Part shown: piece by piece, positions 41,642 through 50,527 of the stretch
How the letters are laid out: each line of letters opens with the position of its first letter
How positions within the stretch are numbered: the stretch's first letter is position 1
Source: Clostridia bacterium
GTDB lineage: Bacteria > Bacillota > Clostridia > Christensenellales > Aristaeellaceae
Length of the DNA: 64,000 nt
Direction: 5' to 3'
Assembly: GCA_017501255.1 (NCBI GenBank)
Contig: JAFVXE010000052.1
Location: 1-64,000 of the forward strand
Program-made: the position numbers and the translations under genes
Notes under the pieces: model-generated
Database searches by the model: none
What the model saw: only the letters and a program-made list of their open reading frames with translations
What the model was told of the DNA's origin: nothing

Positions 41642-43036
41642 TTATTCAAAGATCACGGAGTACAGCATTACAGCGCCGCCACCCTCGTAAGTGATATACA
41701 GGGAGCTCTTGCCCTTGGGCAGGGTAATGGGTGCCGAATAGGCCGTCCATACGTTGGTGTTTTCCAGCTTCATGGAAGCCAGAGCGGGGCCGAACTTGCT
41801 GGTCTTTACGTGCAGGGTGCCGCCCCAGCCATAGCCGCGAACCATCAGGGTGACCTTCTGTACATCGTCAAAATCGAAGTACTTGAAGCCGATGACGGTG
41901 CCATCGTGGATATTGGCGATATGGCCCTGAATCTCGTCGCCGTCCTTGCCGTCCTGGGTCACATAGGCAGAGTTGGGCGCACCGGTGATGAGGGCACGTT
42001 CTTTATCGAACAGGTGGCAGGCGATATAGGCGGGATACTCGCCCTTGCCGGGCAGCGGGCCGCCGTTGGGGCCGCAGGAGGTCATCTCCACCTGCGGAAT
42101 GCTGCCATCGGGCAGAATCTGGATGGGTTCCAGACAGCCCTGACGGCTGTACCAGCTGCGGTTGGTCTGGCGGTGATAGAAGATATACCACTGACCATTG
42201 ATCTCAATGATGCTGCCGTGGTTATTGCCGCCGTAAGCCTTGGGCTTGTCGGGCTCGTCGCCGATATGCAAATCCACATTGCTGACGATGACGCCGCCAT
42301 AGGTGAAGCCCTGACGGGGATCCTTGCTGGTGGCATAGCACAATTCGTGCATGGGGGTGGAAGAATACACGAAATAGTAGGTATCGCCGTGCTTACGGAT
42401 GGAGGGAGCTTCAAAGAAAGCATGACCTTCGTAGCCGGTGCCTTCCTGATACTCCACGCCGGGCGCCACAATGCGCATATCGCCCTGAATGGTCAGCATA
42501 TCCGGGCCCAGTTCCACCAGCATGGCGCCGTGGCGGCTCTTATCGCCTCTGGCGCAGAAGCCGGTGTACAGGTAGGTGGTATCCCCCTCGGTAAGCACGC
42601 CGGGGTCAAACTGAGGCTCATCGCCTTCCTTGCGGCCATAGAGCGTGCCATCCGCATAGTGCACATTGCCGTAGAACTCATACTTGCCGGCAGGGGTATC
42701 GCATACGGCTACAGACACGATATCCAGATGATCCAGCACATAGTACAGGTAGTAGCGGCCATCGGGGCCCACGGTCACGTCGGGGGCGTAGAGGCACATG
42801 GAGCCGTCCTTGTTCATGGGGTCCTCGTTGCGGGGGTAGATGACGCCTTCATAGCGCCAGTCCGCCAGATTATCCACCGGGGCAGACCAGCACACATAGT
42901 CGCCCATGCAGAATACCCAGCCGTTGAAGAAATCATGGGAGCCATAAACATACACACGGTCGCCGAAAACATAGGGTTCGCCATCGGGGATGTATTCCCA
43001 GGAGGGCAGATAGGGATTGAAACCGAGCTTCTTCAT
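41642..43036 (-). CDS. GH43 beta-xylosidase/arabinofuranosidase with C-terminal CBM6-like domain
   Basis: 464 residues with AAAGGAA before the ATG. The five-bladed propeller triad is visible: Asp18 in SWEYIPDGEPYVF (general base), Asp86 in LYAPDVTVG (pKa modulator) and Glu209 in AFFEAPSIRK (acid). About residues 330-464 resemble a CBM6-type beta-sandwich. No signal peptide, so it is intracellular, acting on imported arabino-xylo-oligosaccharides. First gene of the GH43-GH51-esterase operon; a good promoter lies about 97 bp upstream. Confidence 0.9.
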   Translation of the reverse strand: MKKLGFNPYLPSWEYIPDGEPYVFGDRVYVYGSHDFFNGWVFCMGDYVCWSAPVDNLADWRYEGVIYPRNEDPMNKDGSMCLYAPDVTVGPDGRYYLYYVLDHLDIVSVAVCDTPAGKYEFYGNVHYADGTLYGRKEGDEPQFDPGVLTEGDTTYLYTGFCARGDKSRHGAMLVELGPDMLTIQGDMRIVAPGVEYQEGTGYEGHAFFEAPSIRKHGDTYYFVYSSTPMHELCYATSKDPRQGFTYGGVIVSNVDLHIGDEPDKPKAYGGNNHGSIIEINGQWYIFYHRQTNRSWYSRQGCLEPIQILPDGSIPQVEMTSCGPNGGPLPGKGEYPAYIACHLFDKERALITGAPNSAYVTQDGKDGDEIQGHIANIHDGTVIGFKYFDFDDVQKVTLMVRGYGWGGTLHVKTSKFGPALASMKLENTNVWTAYSAPITLPKGKSSLYITYEGGGAVMLYSVIFE

Positions 43037-43132
43037 ACGTTTCTGTTCCTTTCTTTGCGAGAAAGCGCCTGTTTTTCCCGATGGGAGCGAAACGGCATTC
43101 TTCTGCGCATATGGACAATCTTCGATGGTTCT

Positions 43133-43161
43133 ATTGTACGGAAAATCCGACTTGTATGCAA
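43133..43161 (-). promoter_or_regulatory. Promoter for the arabinoxylan operon
   Basis: On the minus strand TTGCAT (43156-43161) and TACAAT (43133-43138) are 17 bp apart. The rest of the 295-bp gap holds the terminator of the GNAT operon and no gene. Confidence 0.7.
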
Positions 43162-43267
43162 GAGGGAAGGCCTGTGGAAAGGCTGCAAAGATTGCAGCAA
43201 ATATAGGGCAAAACTATCCTTCTTTCCGGGCAGCCTTCACCATCATCAGAACGCTAATATCATATGT

Positions 43268-43309
43268 CAAAAAGGAAGTCGGACCGCAGATGAGGCAGTC
43301 CGGCTTCCT
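43268..43309 (-). terminator. Terminator of the triple GNAT operon
   Basis: On the minus strand AGGAAGCCGGAC pairs with GTCCGACTTCCT (one G-U) and is followed by TTTTTG. Confidence 0.8.
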
Positions 43310-43331
43310 ATATCCCACTGTATTTTCGCAG

Positions 43332-43838
43332 TTAAACCAACGATCCTTTATCTGCCACGGCAATAAACAAAGGATCCCCATTCTCTGCATCGGCATAATG
43401 GCTCATACCGCCCTTTTGCATCATTCTTGCTGATGCGATATTCTGCTGATCACAGCCGCCATGAACCCTCTTCAATCCAAGCTCACGAAACGCATATGAA
43501 AGTAATGCTTTTACACATTGTGTACCCCAGCCCATGTTGCGGACGCTATCGTGCAAAAGAACATATATCTCCGGTCTTTCGGAATTTTCCTTTCCATCCA
43601 AGCCACACCATCCGCATATGGTTTGCAAATCTTCCTTTTGGCAAACAGCCAAACAAAGATGATAGAATGAACCTGTTGTATTGCGGGCATGATTTGTCGC
43701 CATGTACGCAAGCGCATCATAAGCCTCTGACTCAGACACACCGCCTTGAAAAAAGTTCCACATACGTGCAATTTCGGCAATATCCTTTTCCGATACTGTT
43801 CTCAACACCAGTTCCCCGGTATACAGCTTCACGGCCAT
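43332..43838 (-). CDS. GNAT family N-acetyltransferase
   Basis: 168 residues. The fold is of the RimJ/ribosomal-type group: ELVLRTVSEKDIAEIARMW at the start, the MGWGTQCVKALLSYAF acetyl-CoA loop (about 102-117) and LKRVHGGCDQQNIASARMMQKGGM. The loop reads GWGTQ where most members have G-x-G-x-G/A, as in other members of this subgroup. It follows the AAC(6')-like gene by 22 bp and is last in a three-GNAT operon; it has lower GC than its neighbours. Confidence 0.82.
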   Translation of the reverse strand: MAVKLYTGELVLRTVSEKDIAEIARMWNFFQGGVSESEAYDALAYMATNHARNTTGSFYHLCLAVCQKEDLQTICGWCGLDGKENSERPEIYVLLHDSVRNMGWGTQCVKALLSYAFRELGLKRVHGGCDQQNIASARMMQKGGMSHYADAENGDPLFIAVADKGSLV

Positions 43839-43860
43839 CCCTCATTCCATCTGTTAAATC

Positions 43861-44301
43861 TCACAATTTTTTGGTAAAGCAAATCACCCGATTGGCTTCC
43901 TCAAACCCCATCTGCAAGTGAAACGCCAGACTGCCGGTATTCTCCAGTTCACAATCGCTGGCAAATTCGGTGCAGCCCTTGCTTTTGGCCCAGTCCTCGC
44001 AGGCGCACAGCAGCATTTTGGCATAGCCCCTGCCCCGGCAGTCATCGTCCACATAAATGCCCTCCAGATAACCCACGGGGCTGGTTTCCGTGCCTTCCAC
44101 ATAATCGTGGCGAAGCTGGCATTGGGCGAAGGCCACGGGTTGTTCATTTGCATACAGCAGGAAAATAGCAGCTTCTTCGCTGGCAAGCAGCTCTGCAAAT
44201 TCAGCGGTCAAGCCTTCAAGGGTGTTGTCATTCCACATACGAAGGGCGAGGGTTGCGACGGTGGCTGCTTCCTGCGGAGCGGCTTGTATGATTTTGATCA
44301 T
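43861..44301 (-). CDS. Aminoglycoside 6'-N-acetyltransferase-like GNAT
   Basis: 146 residues from the ATG at 44301 with GGAGG seven bases upstream. The sequence VGYLEGIYVDDDCRGRGYAKMLLCACEDWAKSKGCTE, SDCELENTGSLAFHLQMGF and the terminal RVICFTKKL match AAC(6')-I enzymes motif by motif (LEGIYV, RGRGYA, SD-ELEN, GF-E--RVICF). These enzymes acetylate the 6' amine of aminoglycosides; chromosomal members may not confer resistance at native expression. Its start overlaps the stop of the next upstream GNAT. Confidence 0.83.
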   Translation of the reverse strand: MIKIIQAAPQEAATVATLALRMWNDNTLEGLTAEFAELLASEEAAIFLLYANEQPVAFAQCQLRHDYVEGTETSPVGYLEGIYVDDDCRGRGYAKMLLCACEDWAKSKGCTEFASDCELENTGSLAFHLQMGFEEANRVICFTKKL

Positions 44302-44861
44302 GGATTTTCCTCCGTGAATGTAAATGATTCGCATGAATGGAGATAATCTTCTTTCATTATCATCATGTGAAGGAACCCGTTCTCCACGCCCATTTCCCTG
44401 AAGCCCGCTTTCCGGTGTGCTTCCCACGCAGCTACTTCATTCCGGGCAAGCTCAAAATCATTGTGGATTCTGGAAATACCACAAACACAAAATGCCCGGT
44501 CCAGCATTTGTCTCAGCGCAGGCACGGCATACCCTTTCCCGCGATGAAGCGCATAGATCACGATGCCCATATCCCACCAATCCCGTTCCGGGTTGTAATG
44601 AAAATTCACGTCCCCAATCCAAACGCCATCGGAGCTGCGCTTGATATAGGCATAGAAACGCTCTGGTTCGTTGCCAATCCAGTCTGTAAACCAAACCGCC
44701 AAGTCTTCATCTGAATAATCGATACAGCCAGTGTCTCGATGGTAGCCAGCATAGTCAACATCCCACCCTGCATTGTACGCCATGGTGGCTGGGTCAGCCA
44801 TCATCTTCTGATAGAACCACAAATCTTCCAGCTTTGGAATATATAATTCCAGTTTTTCCAT
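44298..44861 (-). CDS. GNAT family N-acetyltransferase
   Basis: 187 residues from the ATG at 44861 with GGAGAA upstream. The N-terminal MEKLELYIPKLEDLWFYQKMMADPATMAYN and the WIGDVNFHYNPERDWWDMGIVI beta-strands, then HRGKGYAVPALRQML acetyl-CoA loop, fit the acetyltransferase_3 type. The substrate is unknown. It is the first of three consecutive GNAT genes and begins 64 bp after phosphoglucomutase. Confidence 0.83.
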   Translation of the reverse strand: MEKLELYIPKLEDLWFYQKMMADPATMAYNAGWDVDYAGYHRDTGCIDYSDEDLAVWFTDWIGNEPERFYAYIKRSSDGVWIGDVNFHYNPERDWWDMGIVIYALHRGKGYAVPALRQMLDRAFCVCGISRIHNDFELARNEVAAWEAHRKAGFREMGVENGFLHMMIMKEDYLHSCESFTFTEENP

Positions 44862-44925
44862 GTATTTTTCTCCTGCATAGCATAAAGGCGGCACAAGCCA
44901 AACAGCCCATGCCGCGCAAATTTTC

Positions 44926-46602
44926 TTATCCCTGAATCAGCCCGGTCATCTGCACCGTCATCTGCTGGAGCAGCGTATCGGCAGCTTCCCGGTTTTCTGC
45001 CTTGGCAGACAGGTACACCTTCACCTTGGGCTCCGTACCGGAGGGGCGCACAATGGCCTTGCAGCCATCATCGGTGGCATAGCTGAGCACATTGCTCACC
45101 GGCAGCCCTTCGATGCCGCCCAGATAGTCCTTCACGGTGACAACGGGCTTGCCTGCCAGTTCTGTGGGCGGGGTCTTGCGCATATTCACCATGACCCGCT
45201 CCATCTCCTGCATGGGCAGCGCACCGGCGATATCGAAGTTCAGCAGCGCAGTGCCCATGTAGCCATAGGTTTCGTAGAGCTTGCAAAGGCTGTCCCACAC
45301 GGTGAGGCCCTGCTGCTTGCAGGCCTGCGCCATTTCGCATACCAGCATACAGGCCATTACGCCGTCCTTATCCCGCACATGGGTGCCGGCCAGATAGCCG
45401 CAGCTTTCCTCAAAGCCGAATACATAGCGATCCTCGCCCTTTTTCTTTTCCAGACCGCCGATCACTTCGCCGATGTACTTGAAGCCTGTGAGTACTTCCT
45501 TCACTTCCACACCGTAGGCTTTGGCAATGGGGAAAGCCAGATCGGAGGTGACGATGGTTTTCACAAGCACAGGTTTCTTGGGCATGGTACCATTGAGCTT
45601 ACGGGTGCGCAGGATATATTCGCAAAGCAACAGACCCACTTCATTACCACTGAGGCGGTGATACCCGCCCTGCGCATCCCGGACGGCTACGCCCACACGG
45701 TCGCAGTCCGGATCGGTGGCCAGTAGCATATCCGCACCGGTTTCCTTGGCCAACGAAATACCCATGGCCAGCGTTTCATCCAGTTCAGGGTTAGGCTTGG
45801 GGCAGGTGGGGAATGCGCCGTCCGGCTCGCACTGAGCTTCCACCTCGGTCACGTGCACACCCTGCATATGGGAAAGCACTTCCCGCACCGGCAAAAGGCC
45901 CGTACCATGCAAAGGCGTGTATACCACATTGATCGGCGTGCTGATGGCCGGGTCAGGACGGCAGAACAGGCAAGCCTGCGCAAAGCTGCGGCGCACTTCG
46001 TCGCCCACCGGCAGCCAGAGTCCCTCGGCCATGGCACGGCTTTTGGGCAGATAGGCCGCTTCCGTGTAGCTGACTTTCTCAATCTCGGCAGTGATCAAAT
46101 CAGCGGCATGATCAGTGATCTGGCAGCCATCTGCGCCATAGACCTTGTAGCCGTTATAGATAGCAGGATTGTGGCTGGCGGTGATCATCACGCCTGCCGA
46201 GCAGTGCAGCACACGCACCGCATAGGACAGCATGGGCGTAGGGGCCAGCGTATCGAATACGTGCACCTTGACGCCCTCTGCACAGAGCACTTCTGCCGCT
46301 GCCTGAGTGAATTCCTCGCTGCCATGGCGGCTGTCGTGAGCGATGGCGACAGAAGGGGCCTTGTACTGTCCTTTGAGATAGCGGGCCAGCCCCAGCGTCG
46401 CACGGGCCACAGTATAGCGGTTCATGCGGGCGGTGCCGGTGCCCAGAATGCCCCGCAATCCGCCGGTACCAAAATGCAGCTCCGTGCCGAAAGTGGCCAG
46501 CAGCTGTTCCTCATCCATCAAAATTTCACGGGCTTCCTGCTGGGTGGTGGTATCAAAAGCCGAATCCATCGTCCACAGGGTCGCCATTGCACGTGCTTCC
46601 AT
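44926..46602 (-). CDS. Phosphoglucomutase / phospho-sugar mutase
   Basis: 558 residues from the ATG at 46602 with AAGGAGG eight bases upstream. The four-domain alpha-D-phosphohexomutase layout is clear: GTGGLRGILGTG, the phosphoserine loop TASHNPAIYNGYK, the Mg-binding DPDCDRVGVAV, the sugar-binding FGFEESCGYL and the phosphate-binding RPSGTEPKVKVY. It interconverts glucose-1-P and glucose-6-P (or related sugars). It is divergent from the alpha-galactosidase gene, so it may handle galactose-derived glucose-1-P. Confidence 0.93.
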   Translation of the reverse strand: MEARAMATLWTMDSAFDTTTQQEAREILMDEEQLLATFGTELHFGTGGLRGILGTGTARMNRYTVARATLGLARYLKGQYKAPSVAIAHDSRHGSEEFTQAAAEVLCAEGVKVHVFDTLAPTPMLSYAVRVLHCSAGVMITASHNPAIYNGYKVYGADGCQITDHAADLITAEIEKVSYTEAAYLPKSRAMAEGLWLPVGDEVRRSFAQACLFCRPDPAISTPINVVYTPLHGTGLLPVREVLSHMQGVHVTEVEAQCEPDGAFPTCPKPNPELDETLAMGISLAKETGADMLLATDPDCDRVGVAVRDAQGGYHRLSGNEVGLLLCEYILRTRKLNGTMPKKPVLVKTIVTSDLAFPIAKAYGVEVKEVLTGFKYIGEVIGGLEKKKGEDRYVFGFEESCGYLAGTHVRDKDGVMACMLVCEMAQACKQQGLTVWDSLCKLYETYGYMGTALLNFDIAGALPMQEMERVMVNMRKTPPTELAGKPVVTVKDYLGGIEGLPVSNVLSYATDDGCKAIVRPSGTEPKVKVYLSAKAENREAADTLLQQMTVQMTGLIQG

Positions 46603-46660
46603 CTGTGCATCCTCCTTCATCAGCGGACAGCATTTTCCGCTCTGAATCAACAGTGGATTC

Positions 46661-46689
46661 ATCATACTGCTAAAGCCCTGTTTTGTAAA
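46661..46689 (-). promoter_or_regulatory. Promoter for phosphoglucomutase
   Basis: On the minus strand TTTACA (46684-46689) and TATGAT (46661-46666) are separated by 17 bp. Confidence 0.65.
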
Positions 46690-46732
46690 GAGAACGCAGA
46701 CAAAAAAGTAATAATAAAGTTACAGTAAACCA

Positions 46733-46761
46733 TTGACACTGACAATCGAAACCGATAAGAT
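46733..46761 (+). promoter_or_regulatory. Promoter for the alpha-galactosidase operon
   Basis: TTGACA at 46733-46738 and TAAGAT at 46756-46761 with a 17-bp spacer. It is divergent from the phosphoglucomutase promoter, 44 bp away. Confidence 0.7.
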
Positions 46762-46832
46762 ACATCTATCCCTTTCTTATGCTTCCCTATCAATAAGAAA
46801 GCACATGATCTGTATTCAAAGGAGGACGTTCC

Positions 46833-49001
46833 ATGTCCCAGCTCTTTATCGGCCAGAACCTGATCCATCTGCGCAACGACCATGTCAGCTATCTGATCCA
46901 CATCCTGCCCGGCGGCGTACCCATGCACCTGTACTGGGGCAAGCGTCTGGAAACCCTTGAACCAGCTCAGCTGATCAAGCACTACGGCCTGCCTGCGAAC
47001 GGCAGCTTTACCACCAACAACTGTGCCATGGACCGTGTGCCTGGGGAATACCCCTCCTTTGGCCTTGGCGATATGCGTCAGGGGGCTCTGACGGTGCGCC
47101 GGGAAGATGGCACCACCAGCTGCGACCTGCGCTTTGTTTCTGCGGAAATCGACACCGAAAAGCAGCCCCTGCCCGGTCTGCCCTCCGCCTATGGCAACGG
47201 CGAACAGACGCTGCGCCTCATCCTGAAAGATGAACTGCTGGGTCTGAAAGCCGTACTGCGCTATACCCTGTTTGACGACTGCGATGCACTGGCCCGCAGT
47301 GTGGAGCTGATCAACGAAGGCAGCGAGACCCTGTCGGTGGAAAAGGCCATGAGCCTGTGCCTCCAGCTGCCCACCCGTCCCTATGACATCCTCACCCTGA
47401 GCGGTTCCTGGGCCCGGGAGCGGGAGATGCATCGCCGCCCCATGCTGCCTGGCGAATGCTCCGTAGGCTCCATCAAGGGCGCCAGCAGTTTGCAGACCTC
47501 CCCCTTCCTTGCCATGATGACCCCGGAAACCACCGAGCGTCAGGGCGAAGTATACGCTTTCTCTCTGGTATACAGCGGCAATTTCTATGCCGGTGCACTG
47601 GTGGATCAGCAATTCAGCCCCCGCATCCTGCTGGGCATCAACCCGGATGGTTTCGGCTGGACGCTGGAACCCGGCCAATCCTTCCAGACCCCCGAAGCCA
47701 TTGCTGTCTATTCCGATGCCGGTCTTGGCGGCATGAGCGCCCAGTTCCACACCCTGTGTGCAAAGCACATTGTCCGGGGCAAGTTTGCTGACCAGCCCCG
47801 TCCCATCCTGCTCAACAACTGGGAAGCCACCTATTTCAACTTCGACCACGATAAGCTGGTCAAGCTGGCAAAAACCGCTGCCCGTGTGGGTGTAGAGCTT
47901 TTCGTGCTGGATGACGGCTGGTTCGGTCATCGGGACAGCGATAATTCCTCTCTGGGCGACTGGGTGGTGGATCGGCGCAAGCTGCCCGGCGGCCTGACGC
48001 CCTTGGCGGAAGAAATCCACCAGATGGGCCTGAAATTCGGCCTGTGGTTCGAGCCGGAAATGATCTCCCCCGACAGCGATCTCTACCGGGCACATCCCGA
48101 CTGGGCCCTGCACATCGACGGGCGCACCCCCATAGAGGGCCGCAATCAGCTGACGCTGGATTTGAGCCGTCAGGATGTCTGCGACTATATCTATGAATCC
48201 GTTTCTGCCATTCTGACAGAAAACCCCATCGACTATGTAAAGTGGGATATGAACCGCAACTTCTCCAATGTAGGTTCCTCCCTGCTGCCCGCCAATCGTC
48301 AGCGTGAACTGCCCCACCGCTATATGCTGGGCCTGTACAGCATTCTGGAAAAGCTGATCCACCGTTTCCCGGATGTGTTGTTTGAAAGCTGCTCCAGCGG
48401 CGGCGGCCGCTTTGATATGGGTATGCTGCACTATATGCCGCAGACCTGGTGCTCCGATAACACGGACGCCTATTCCCGCTGCCGCATCCAGTACAGCACC
48501 TCTCTGGTGTTCCCGCCCTTTGCCATGGGCAGTCATGTCAGCGCTGTGCCCAACCACCAGACCGGGCGCATCACCCCTCTGAGCACCCGTGGCAACGTAG
48601 CCCGCAGCGGCTGCTTTGGCTATGAGCTGGATCTCAACAGCCTGACCGAGGAAGAACTCACCGAGATCTCCCAGCAGATCAAGGCTGTAAAGGCCGTGCG
48701 CAATACTCTGCTCTACGGTGATTTCTACCGTCTGCTCTCCCCCTATGATGGCAACGACACCGCATGGATCACCGTTGCCAAGGACGGCAGCGAAGCTGTG
48801 TTCACCTTTGAGCGCGCCCTGTTCCTCAGCGCCACCTATCCGCCGGTGGTGCGCCTTGCCGGTCTGGATCCGGCAGCCCGCTATCGCATTGAGGAAACCG
48901 GCGAAGAATACGGCGGCGATGAATTGATGTACAGCGGCCTGTATATCCCCATCAGCAACGGCGATCACGCCTCCGTGGGCTATATTCTCCGCCGCATCTG
49001 A
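46833..49001 (+). CDS. GH36 alpha-galactosidase
   Basis: 722 residues with AAAGGAGG before the ATG. It has the three-domain GH36 layout: beta-sandwich (1-320), (beta/alpha)8 barrel, C-terminal sandwich. The nucleophile is Asp472 in YVKWDMNRN, the acid/base Asp542 in CSDNTDA, and VLDDGWFGHRDSD and LWFEPEMISPDS are classic barrel motifs. No signal peptide, so raffinose-type or galactomannan-derived oligosaccharides must be imported first. It is followed 33 bp later by an SGNH esterase on the same transcript. Confidence 0.93.
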   Translation: MSQLFIGQNLIHLRNDHVSYLIHILPGGVPMHLYWGKRLETLEPAQLIKHYGLPANGSFTTNNCAMDRVPGEYPSFGLGDMRQGALTVRREDGTTSCDLRFVSAEIDTEKQPLPGLPSAYGNGEQTLRLILKDELLGLKAVLRYTLFDDCDALARSVELINEGSETLSVEKAMSLCLQLPTRPYDILTLSGSWAREREMHRRPMLPGECSVGSIKGASSLQTSPFLAMMTPETTERQGEVYAFSLVYSGNFYAGALVDQQFSPRILLGINPDGFGWTLEPGQSFQTPEAIAVYSDAGLGGMSAQFHTLCAKHIVRGKFADQPRPILLNNWEATYFNFDHDKLVKLAKTAARVGVELFVLDDGWFGHRDSDNSSLGDWVVDRRKLPGGLTPLAEEIHQMGLKFGLWFEPEMISPDSDLYRAHPDWALHIDGRTPIEGRNQLTLDLSRQDVCDYIYESVSAILTENPIDYVKWDMNRNFSNVGSSLLPANRQRELPHRYMLGLYSILEKLIHRFPDVLFESCSSGGGRFDMGMLHYMPQTWCSDNTDAYSRCRIQYSTSLVFPPFAMGSHVSAVPNHQTGRITPLSTRGNVARSGCFGYELDLNSLTEEELTEISQQIKAVKAVRNTLLYGDFYRLLSPYDGNDTAWITVAKDGSEAVFTFERALFLSATYPPVVRLAGLDPAARYRIEETGEEYGGDELMYSGLYIPISNGDHASVGYILRRI

Positions 49002-49034
49002 ATTTCCCCATCACTCACGAGAGGATGACGAACC

Positions 49035-50522
49035 TTGTTTGTCCCTGCACCAGTTTTCTCCGACCATATGATCCTCAGCCGCCGCAAGGAAATCCGCATC
49101 TTTGGTACGGCAGATGAAGGCAGCCTCATCACTGGCACGCTGAATGGCCTCTCCACCACTGCCAAAGCGGAAGATGGGCGCTTTCTGCTCCTATTCCCGC
49201 CCATGGAAGCCGGGGTGGATCACATCCTGTCCCTGACGGATGGAGTGACCAGCTATACCTTTACCGATGTAGCTATCGGCGACGTATTTCTGGCTGGCGG
49301 CCAAAGCAATATGGAGCTGGAACTGCAAAATGCGGATGAAGGCCCGCAGTTGATTGTGACCCACAACGATCCCTTGCTTCGTTCCTTCTATGTGCCCAAG
49401 GTTCCCACTTTGACCGATGATTTTCTGGTAAGCGAACGCCAGCATTCCTGCTGGAAACTGTGCCAGCCCGGACAGATCAAGGAAATCAGCGCTGTTGCCT
49501 ATTTCTTTGCCCTGAAGGTGCGCAAGGAGCAGGATGTACCAGTAGGCATCATCGGCTGCAATTGGGGCGGCACCTCCGCCTCCTGCTGGGTGGAAGAAGA
49601 AGTTCTCCGGCAAAATGCTTCCGGTCAGGTTTATATGGATTTGTACAAAGAAAAAGTGGGCAGTAAAACCGAAGCGCAGTACGATGCGGAGCAGGCAGAA
49701 TATGACCAAAGGATTGCTGCCTGGTGCAAGCGTGCAGACGAACTGAAAGCCGCCAATCCGGCCATTTCCCAGAACGAACTCAATAAAGCGGCCGGGGATT
49801 ATCCCTGGCCCCCGCCCATGGGCTGCAAATCCCCCTACCGCCCCGCTGGACTGGTGGAAACCATGCTCAAGCGGGTAGCGCCCTACAGTCTGACAGCGCT
49901 CCTGTTCTATCAGGGCGAGGAGGATACCGCCAGACCTGAATGGTATGAAATGCTGCTGACCACCATGGTGCTCAACTGGCGCAAACTGTTCGCAGACACG
50001 GAGCTGCCCTTCCTGAATGTGCAACTGCCCGTATTCAAAAATGAAGGCGAGGACGACTATTCCAACTGGGCTGACCTGCGTTATCAGCAATGGAAAGTCT
50101 ACCGTCATCTGCGCCATTCCGGCCTTGCTGTTACCATCGACTGCGGCGAGCTGGGCAACATCCATCCCACCGACAAGCGCACCATCGGCGAGCGGCTGTA
50201 TCAGGTTGCTTTGCCTGTGGTCTACGGAAAGCCGGGGAAAACCTCTGTGTACGCCACCGGAAAATACCCTGTGGATGGCGGGCTGATGGTCACCCTGTCC
50301 GATACCATTCATGAAAAAGGCGAGGCAACGGCAACCTTTGAGATTGCAGGCGCAAATGGCCGGTATCAAAAAGCATCGGCACAGCTGCTGGACGACCGCA
50401 TTCTGCTCTCTTGTGATGCTGTCCCCTATCCCACCAAGGCTCGCTATGCTCATCTGAACTATGTAACCGTCAATCTCTTTGGCGAAAACGGGCTGCCTCT
50501 TGCGCCCTTTGTATTGGAGTAA
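49035..50522 (+). CDS. SGNH-type sialate O-acetylesterase/acetylesterase family protein
   Basis: 495 residues from a TTG start ten bases after GAGG; there is no ATG before the conserved N-terminal FVPAPVFSDHMILSR. The catalytic Ser is in LAGGQSNMELEL (about 87-98), LLFYQGEEDT is the block III-like motif and the late DHP-type triad appears as GNIHPTDKRTIGERL. The family deacetylates sialic acids or xylan. With alpha-galactosidase next to it, removal of acetyl groups from plant galactoglucomannan-type oligosaccharides is a reasonable guess. No signal peptide. Confidence 0.88.
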   Translation: MFVPAPVFSDHMILSRRKEIRIFGTADEGSLITGTLNGLSTTAKAEDGRFLLLFPPMEAGVDHILSLTDGVTSYTFTDVAIGDVFLAGGQSNMELELQNADEGPQLIVTHNDPLLRSFYVPKVPTLTDDFLVSERQHSCWKLCQPGQIKEISAVAYFFALKVRKEQDVPVGIIGCNWGGTSASCWVEEEVLRQNASGQVYMDLYKEKVGSKTEAQYDAEQAEYDQRIAAWCKRADELKAANPAISQNELNKAAGDYPWPPPMGCKSPYRPAGLVETMLKRVAPYSLTALLFYQGEEDTARPEWYEMLLTTMVLNWRKLFADTELPFLNVQLPVFKNEGEDDYSNWADLRYQQWKVYRHLRHSGLAVTIDCGELGNIHPTDKRTIGERLYQVALPVVYGKPGKTSVYATGKYPVDGGLMVTLSDTIHEKGEATATFEIAGANGRYQKASAQLLDDRILLSCDAVPYPTKARYAHLNYVTVNLFGENGLPLAPFVLE

Positions 50523-50527
50523 AACGC

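Noticed and set aside
41555-43366. A 603-codon plus-strand open frame
   Set aside because: Antisense to GH43; high Ala/Gly/His content and no start site signal.
46662-48968. A 768-codon minus-strand open frame
   Set aside because: Antisense to the GH36 alpha-galactosidase, whose catalytic residues are clear.
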